Origin: Opitutus sp. GAS368
GTDB taxonomy: Bacteria; Verrucomicrobiota; Verrucomicrobiia; Opitutales; Opitutaceae
Reading direction: 5' to 3'
DNA length: 13,599 nt
Assembly (NCBI GenBank): GCA_945862035.1
Contig: CAMAXB010000045.1
Location: 1-13,599 of the forward strand
Position 1 is the stretch's first letter. The number at the start of each line of letters is the position of its first letter. The notes beneath the pieces are model-generated. The model worked only from the letters and a program-made list of their open reading frames with translations, did not search any database and was not told where the DNA came from. Shown in pieces: positions 9,247 to 13,599 of this stretch. Both the position numbers and the translations under genes were made by a program.

Positions 9247-11079
9247 TCACTCGTTGAACGTCATCCGCGGATTCGTCTCAAGGAAAGTGGCGATGGCCGA
9301 AGCAAAGGCCGACCCAAACTCCGCGCGCTTCTTTTCACCCATCCCGAAGATGCCCTCCATGCGGCCTTCCTGATCGGGGTACTCCCGCGCCATCTGCCGC
9401 AGGGTGGCGTCGCCGAAGATCACATAGGCCGGAACCTTGCGCTCGTCCGCGAGCTGCTTGCGCAGGATCCGCAGGCGATCGAAGAGGATCTCGTCGCAGG
9501 CGATTTCGCCCTCGCGCCGGACAACCCGACGCGCCTTCGGCAGGTCGAGGGCCTTGGTGAGTTGAATCGGTGCCCGGGACCGCAGCACCTCCACGCCCTC
9601 GGCCGTCAGCTCCAGCGTGGGGTACTCGCCCTCCGATTGGGCGAGATAGCCGAGCCGCATCAGCTCGCGGCCCACCGACGCCCATTGCGGGCGTCCCAGC
9701 TCCTTGCCGATACCGTAGGTGGAGAGCTGGTCATGACCCCAGCGCCGGATCTTGTCCGTGTCCGCACCGGTCAGCACCTCGATGACATGATTCGCCCCGC
9801 AGCCGAAGCGGCTGGCCTGGCGGATGCGGTACACGCAGGACAGGAATTTCTGCGCCGCGAGCGTACCGTCATAGGTCTCACGCGGCTCAAGGCAGTTGTC
9901 GCAGGCCCCGCAGTTGTCGAGGGGGAAGGTCTCGCCAAAGTAATCGAGCAGTTCCGCCCGCCGGCAGCCCGCGCTCTCGCCGTAGTGCGACATCTTTCGG
10001 AGCTGCGCCCGCGCGACATTGCGTTCGTGCTCATTGGTCATCTCGTCGATGAAATGCGTCTGCTTAGCCGCATCGCCCGCGCTGAACAGCAGCAGGCAGT
10101 CGCCCGGCAGGCCGTCGCGCCCCGCGCGGCCGGTCTCCTGATAGTAGCCTTCAATGTTCTTCGGCAGGTCGTAGTGGATCACCCAGCGGACGTTCGGCTT
10201 GTTGATGCCCATGCCGAACGCGATCGTGGCGCACATGATGCGCACTTCATCCCTCAGGAAGAGCTCCTGGTTGCGGGCGCGCTCGTCAGCGTCGAGCCCC
10301 GCGTGGTACGCGCGGGCGGGCAGGCCGCGTCCCGCCAGCGCCTCCGCCGTGCGGTCGGCGGTGGCACGGGTCGCGCAGTAGACGATCCCGCTCTCGTGCT
10401 CCCGCCGCTTCACGAATTCCATGATCTGCTTCGCGGGCTGATCCTTGGGCGTGACGCGGTAGGTCAGGTTCGGACGGTTGAAGCTGGCGACGTAGATCTG
10501 CGGATCGCGCAGCTTCAGGTGCTTGACGATGTCGATCCGGACCCGCTCGGTCGCGGTCGCCGTCAGGGCCATCACAGGCACTTCCGGCAACAATTCGCGC
10601 AGCTTGGCAATCTGCCGGTACTCCGGACGGAAATCATGGCCCCATTCCGAGACACAGTGCGCCTCGTCGATCGCGATCGCCGCCACATTCCACGCCTTCA
10701 GGTTCTCCTGCCAGTTGTCCAGCATCAGGCGCTCCGGGGCGACGTAGAGCAGGCGCCATTCGTTGCGGTGCAGCCCGGCCAGACGCGAGCGCGACTCGGC
10801 GGAGCCGAGGGATGAGTTGAGAAACGTCGCCGCCACGCCGGCCGCCTGCAGCTGATCGACCTGGTCCTTCATCAGGGCGATCAGGGGCGAAACCACCACG
10901 GTGAGGCCGGGTCGCACGAGCGCCGGCAATTGAAAACACAGCGACTTGCCACCGCCGGTGGGGAGCAGGGCGAACACGTCCTTTCCCGCCAGCGAGGCCT
11001 CGATGATGTCGCGCTGCAGCGGACGAAAGGCGTCGTAGCCAAACGTGGTCTTGAGCGTGATGAGCAGGTCGTCGGTCAC
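9247..11079 (-). CDS. recQ: ATP-dependent DNA helicase RecQ
   Basis: A 610-residue 3'-5' DNA helicase of the RecQ family, acting in recombination and replication-fork repair. Seen in order: Walker A TGGGKS (41-46), SPLIALMKDQ (64-73), DEAH box (138-141), LTATAT (172-177), and motif VI QETGRAGR (314-321). The RQC zinc site has cysteines 372, 390, 393 and 396. A winged-helix region follows (about 405-510), then a C-terminal HRDC domain (about 530-605, DEILFDRLRILRKQLADERK). Length and domain order match E. coli RecQ (609 aa). The chosen start is GTG at 11079, giving MTDDLLITLKTTFGYDAFRP; a start here aligns well with the family. The start lies 8 bp after the vapC stop, so translation with the toxin-antitoxin genes is probably coupled. 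No separate promoter is evident, though one could lie within vapC. Confidence 0.97.
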   Translation of the reverse strand: MTDDLLITLKTTFGYDAFRPLQRDIIEASLAGKDVFALLPTGGGKSLCFQLPALVRPGLTVVVSPLIALMKDQVDQLQAAGVAATFLNSSLGSAESRSRLAGLHRNEWRLLYVAPERLMLDNWQENLKAWNVAAIAIDEAHCVSEWGHDFRPEYRQIAKLRELLPEVPVMALTATATERVRIDIVKHLKLRDPQIYVASFNRPNLTYRVTPKDQPAKQIMEFVKRREHESGIVYCATRATADRTAEALAGRGLPARAYHAGLDADERARNQELFLRDEVRIMCATIAFGMGINKPNVRWVIHYDLPKNIEGYYQETGRAGRDGLPGDCLLLFSAGDAAKQTHFIDEMTNEHERNVARAQLRKMSHYGESAGCRRAELLDYFGETFPLDNCGACDNCLEPRETYDGTLAAQKFLSCVYRIRQASRFGCGANHVIEVLTGADTDKIRRWGHDQLSTYGIGKELGRPQWASVGRELMRLGYLAQSEGEYPTLELTAEGVEVLRSRAPIQLTKALDLPKARRVVRREGEIACDEILFDRLRILRKQLADERKVPAYVIFGDATLRQMAREYPDQEGRMEGIFGMGEKKRAEFGSAFASAIATFLETNPRMTFNE

Positions 11080-11087
11080 GGCGCGAG

Positions 11088-11495
11088 TCAGGCGGCGGCG
11101 CCGAACGCCGCGAGCGAAATTGCGGTCGACGGAAATTTTCTCAGCAATTCCTTGTCATCAGTGAGAAGCCGTGTGCCTTGGCGCTGCGCCAAGAGCACAA
11201 ATTGTGCATCGTAGGCCGTGATCTTGGCTTTCACCGCAAGTTCAAGCGTGGCGGCTGCGTCGACCGGGCTTTCTCGTCCGGCCATCAGTCCCTGCGCATT
11301 GGACCAAGCGCGAAGCGCTTGGTCAGTGGTCAGATGGCGCGCAGTGACACTGAGGACCAGGATGTTGAGAAACTCATCCCTCCAAAGGGGAGCGGTGATC
11401 CAGTCGGGATCACGGCGTGCGGCCGTTTGCGCATCGGCGGTTTTTTCTCCCCGAATGCCGAGGTAGGCAATGGCGTTCGTGTCGGCGACGATCAT
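11088..11495 (-). CDS. vapC: VapC-type PIN-domain toxin ribonuclease
   Basis: A 135-residue PIN-domain protein, probably the RNase toxin of a type II toxin-antitoxin pair. The acidic metal-binding residues of the fold are visible: D5 in MIVADTN, E41 in WRDEFLN, D96 in TAYDAQF, and D113/D114 in LLTDDKEL. The length is typical for VapC. Its ATG overlaps the stop of the antitoxin gene by four bases (ATGA), the usual arrangement for these modules. recQ follows only 8 bp downstream. VapC toxins of other bacteria cut initiator tRNA or rRNA loops; the target here cannot be read from sequence. The protein appears intact. Confidence 0.9.
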   Translation of the reverse strand: MIVADTNAIAYLGIRGEKTADAQTAARRDPDWITAPLWRDEFLNILVLSVTARHLTTDQALRAWSNAQGLMAGRESPVDAAATLELAVKAKITAYDAQFVLLAQRQGTRLLTDDKELLRKFPSTAISLAAFGAAA

Positions 11496-11716
11496 GGGCG
11501 ACGATTGCGGGCCCGGGCGAGGAGTTCATCGCCCAGCAGATGCGTTGGCCCAACCGGCTCGGGCAGGATCATCGCGGGCCGCACCGGATCGAGGCCGCGC
11601 TCAAGTGCGAGCAGTGCTTCCTGCTGCACGCTTCGTCGCCGACCTTGGGCGAGTAGCTTGAGGCGGCGGTGCAAGGCGGGTGGGATGTTTTTGATCAGAA
11701 GTGCAGTCACGAACAT
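11492..11716 (-). CDS. vapB: VapB/FitA-like ribbon-helix-helix antitoxin
   Basis: A 74-residue protein with an N-terminal DNA-binding ribbon-helix-helix (ALLIKNIPPALHRRLKLLAQ, then SVQQEALLALERGL). The C-terminal tail is flexible and proline-rich (ILPEPVGPTHLLGDELLARARN) and would wrap the toxin. This matches FitA/VapB-type antitoxins. It should neutralise the VapC toxin encoded by the overlapping gene and repress the shared promoter with it. The start is ATG at 11716; GTG at 11710 would remove two residues. No Shine-Dalgarno is visible upstream of either, so translation may be leaderless or weak. Confidence 0.82.
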   Translation of the reverse strand: MFVTALLIKNIPPALHRRLKLLAQGRRRSVQQEALLALERGLDPVRPAMILPEPVGPTHLLGDELLARARNRRP

Positions 11717-11720
11717 AAAC

Positions 11721-11733
11721 TATCAAAAAGATA
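11721..11733 (-). promoter_or_regulatory. Candidate autoregulatory operator of vapBC
   Basis: TATC-AAAAA-GATA is a short inverted repeat in an AT-rich patch, ending 5 bp upstream of the antitoxin ATG. Ribbon-helix-helix antitoxins bind short inverted repeats over their own promoters, so placement and composition fit. The half-sites are only 4 bp; chance occurrence cannot be excluded. Confidence 0.4.
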
Positions 11734-11890
11734 CCGTTTTGCTACCTTAATCCGCAGACGGGTGAGATCGGCGGCTACCTCAGGCCCGCCGCGGTTCAGT
11801 CGCAAGTCCTCAATCCCCCTTGAAACCTGTAGAGGATGTCCGGGTGCCGCTCAGGTGGACGAAGCGGCGACGCATCGCGCCGGGCCGGCA

Positions 11891-11957
11891 GGCGCTCGGC
11901 GCCAGCCCGCGTTACGCGGGTATTGGCCCAAGGCAGGTGTCACGTATTACGTGACAC
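11891..11957. promoter_or_regulatory. Two GC hairpins and a 21-bp palindrome upstream of the DUF72 gene
   Basis: Three inverted repeats stand in a row. GGCGC/GCGCC is at 11891-11903 and CCCGCG-TTA-CGCGGG at 11906-11920. A perfect palindrome at 11937-11957 has 10-bp arms GTGTCACGTA and TACGTGACAC around a single T. The palindrome is 69 bp before the preferred DUF72 start. Its length and dyad symmetry suggest a dimeric repressor or activator site; a folded RNA is an alternative. The remainder of the 11734-12026 gap shows no gene I can support. Confidence 0.55.
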
Positions 11958-12026
11958 GAGATTGCCTCGGCGGGCGGGAGCGTGACAGTGGGCGGTGGTC
12001 TCGCTTTATCGTCGTTCTCTCCCTGC

Positions 12027-12914
12027 ATGAATGCCTGTTGTCGCATTGGCTGCCCGGTCTGGGCGCACGCCCCTTGGGTGGGGAGCTTCTTTACCGCGGA
12101 GGCGCGGCGGGCGGACTTTCTGCCGCAGTATGCCTCGGTCTTCGGGACAACGGAGGGCAATGCGACTTTCTACGGCCTACCCTCGGTCGACACGGTGAAG
12201 CGTTGGGTGGGGGAGGCGCCGGAGGAATTCCGCTTCTGCTTTAAGTTTCCGCGTGAGATCTCCCACGACCGGCAACTGGTGGGTGCCGGCGAGGCCACGG
12301 CGCGCTTCTTCGAGCGCTTGGCGCCCCTCGGCCCTCGCCGGGGACCGTTCTTCCTCCAGTTGCCGGCCGCCTTCGGAGCGGATCGCCTGCCGGCGCTGGC
12401 GGCGTATCTCGGCAGCCTGCCTGCGGACCAGGCCTATGCCGTCGAGGTGCGCCACCTGGATTTCTTTGATCGCGGTGCCAAGGAGCGGGCCTTGGATGCA
12501 TTGCTGACGGAGCGCGGGGTCGACCGGGTGATCTTCGATACCCGGGGGCTCTTTGCGGCGAAGGTGACGGACGAGTTGTCACGCGATGCGCAGCGCAAGA
12601 AACCGCGCGTGCCCGTGCGCTTCACGGCCACCGGGCCCCATCCGCTGGTGCGCTTGGTGGGCGATCCGGTGGTTGCGGCAAATGCGGCGATTCTCCGGGA
12701 ATGGGCGTCGGTCGTGGCGCGCTGGATGAGCGAGGGGCGTTCACCCTATGTCTTCCTGCACCATCCTGACGATGGGCATGCGCCGGCGTTGGCCCGGCTT
12801 TTCCAGACAATCCTGCAGGAGATCGAACCGCGCGTGCCTCCTGCGCCTCTTTGGCCGGTCGAGCGAGCACTCCGGGGGCCGGCGACGAAGCAATTGGACT
12901 TGTTCGGAGGCTAG
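12027..12914 (+). CDS. DUF72 (YecE-like) family protein
   Basis: A 295-residue member of the DUF72/YecE family, a TIM-barrel-like fold whose biochemical role is not established. Family features seen: the N-terminal RIGCPVWAHAPWVGSFF; the TTEGNATFYGLPSVDTVKRW segment; the PEEFRFCFKFPREISHD strand; an AVEVRHLDFF strand; and a C-terminal YVFLHHPDDGHAPALARLF. The frame is open to an ATG at 11982, but family similarity begins at RIGCPVW, so the ATG at 12027 (MNACCRIGCPVW) is preferred. The gene stands alone on its strand, diverging from vapBC-recQ across a gap with a strong palindrome. It appears complete; the protein ends in KQLDLFGG, a common tail in this family. Confidence 0.88.
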   Translation: MNACCRIGCPVWAHAPWVGSFFTAEARRADFLPQYASVFGTTEGNATFYGLPSVDTVKRWVGEAPEEFRFCFKFPREISHDRQLVGAGEATARFFERLAPLGPRRGPFFLQLPAAFGADRLPALAAYLGSLPADQAYAVEVRHLDFFDRGAKERALDALLTERGVDRVIFDTRGLFAAKVTDELSRDAQRKKPRVPVRFTATGPHPLVRLVGDPVVAANAAILREWASVVARWMSEGRSPYVFLHHPDDGHAPALARLFQTILQEIEPRVPPAPLWPVERALRGPATKQLDLFGG

Positions 12915-12953
12915 AGCGTTTTGAGGCTGGGTGGGGCCGGGGTCGCTGACTCC

Positions 12954-13034
12954 GGTCGGAAGGTGGAATGCGCTGCCCTCAACGCGGTAGATCGAGCCAG
13001 CGTCTTCAGGAAAAGCCGCTCCACTTTTCGGACG
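12954..13034. repeat. Imperfect inverted repeat after the DUF72 gene
   Basis: The segment at 12954-12967 (GGTCGGAAGGTGGA) is partly complementary to 13020-13034 (TCCACTTTTCGGACG). The stem is interrupted, of about a dozen pairs, flanking roughly 50 bp that contain GCGCTGCCCTCAACGC. It looks like a small dispersed intergenic element, but no second copy is in this window. Confidence 0.3.
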
Positions 13035-13190
13035 TGGAACGGGTCAGCGCAGGCCGAGGAAGCGGAGAGGGGTACGCAGCGCTGGGCACGCCGACAATTT
13101 GGACGCGGGCGGCGTCGCGATCCAAGTAAAGAGTAGCCCGCGCGCGCTGGGTTTGCGGACGGGCGGTGTCTGACGGGCAAATCAACCGCT

Positions 13191-13319
13191 TCAGGCGAGG
13201 GCAGCCCGATGGCGGCCGTAGGCCGGTCGGAGGGCCTTGAGGAAGTCACTGGGCTGGCTGCTCTCGCCGAACGCAAGAGCGGCTTGGGCCAGCAGGTGGA
13301 GCGGCTGATCGGTGGTTAT
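13191..13319 (-). pseudogene. Possible C-terminal remnant of an unknown gene
   Basis: On the minus strand, a frame ending at a stop at 13193-13191 encodes a protein-like tail. Its last stretch is SQPSDFLKALRPAYGRHRAALA, preceded by a helix-like HLLAQAALAFGE. The frame is closed by a stop a few codons before ITTDQPL, and has no start. I do not recognise the family. It could be the degraded end of a gene or chance; apart from this and an inverted repeat, 12915-13599 holds no gene I can support. Confidence 0.22.
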
Positions 13320-13599
13320 GCTTGCCGGGCCGTTTGGTCCTCAAACTTGGCCGGTTAAACGGGTTCTTTGACGAAGGCGCTCTTGCCGCATTCCAGGATC
13401 ACAAAACTTCGTTTCTCCGATTTCTCTTCGCCTCACTTCGTTGGCGCCGGACTCTCGTGCGTCGAATTTACCGGCGATCTGGCCGTGGCAGAATGGTCGA
13501 TCAATGTGATACCCTCGGTCGGGCTGATAGGAAATGATTGCTACTGTTCGAGCGCTTTCGTATCCGAGTGCGGGTCGGGAGGGCTGCATGTCTGGCCGA

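Noticed and set aside
9562..10815. A 417-codon open frame on the plus strand
   Set aside because: It lies opposite recQ and is an antisense shadow; the recQ frame has every helicase motif.
12911..13276. Open frames of 121 codons (minus) and 71 codons (plus)
   Set aside because: They span an inverted repeat and have skewed composition typical of chance frames in GC-rich DNA.

Overview
The window is GC-rich DNA from a Gram-negative, diderm bacterium: it has a TonB-dependent outer-membrane receptor with a signal peptide. The gene styles and AT-richer repeat text between genes suggest Verrucomicrobiota, probably Opitutales/Opitutaceae. That placement is an inference from general familiarity, not a database result. 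It reads as ordinary chromosome, with no phage, insertion sequence, CRISPR array, rRNA or tRNA that I can support.

Left third (1-4180, minus strand): cobalamin-dependent methionine synthase, encoded as two genes. The upstream gene (3019-4092) carries the zinc/homocysteine domain. The downstream gene (210-2891) carries the folate, cobalamin and reactivation domains. The break falls exactly in the linker between the homocysteine and folate modules, and the gap holds a long imperfect inverted repeat. Upstream of the pair is an AT-rich cluster of ATATC/GATAT half-sites that looks like an operator.

Middle (4260-8222, plus strand): a divergent unit probably concerned with cobalamin supply. A cobalamin-riboswitch-like leader (about 4278-4430) precedes a BtuB-like TonB-dependent receptor (4750-6615) by about 320 nt. 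A DASS/SLC13-family transporter (about 6654-8222) follows closely. Cobalamin uptake and its main consumer, MetH, thus sit back to back around one regulatory region of about 650 bp. The role of the SLC13 protein there is unknown and is the most interesting open question.

Right part: a frameshifted gene for a secreted SmpA/OmlA-like plus thioredoxin-fold protein (8210-9033, plus) converges on a minus-strand unit vapB-vapC-recQ (11716 down to 9247). In that unit a type II toxin-antitoxin pair is spaced only a few bases from the RecQ helicase. A DUF72/YecE-family gene (12027-12914, plus) lies beyond, preceded by two GC hairpins and a 21-bp perfect palindrome. The last 685 bp contain no gene I can support, only repeat-like text and a possible C-terminal remnant of a minus-strand gene.
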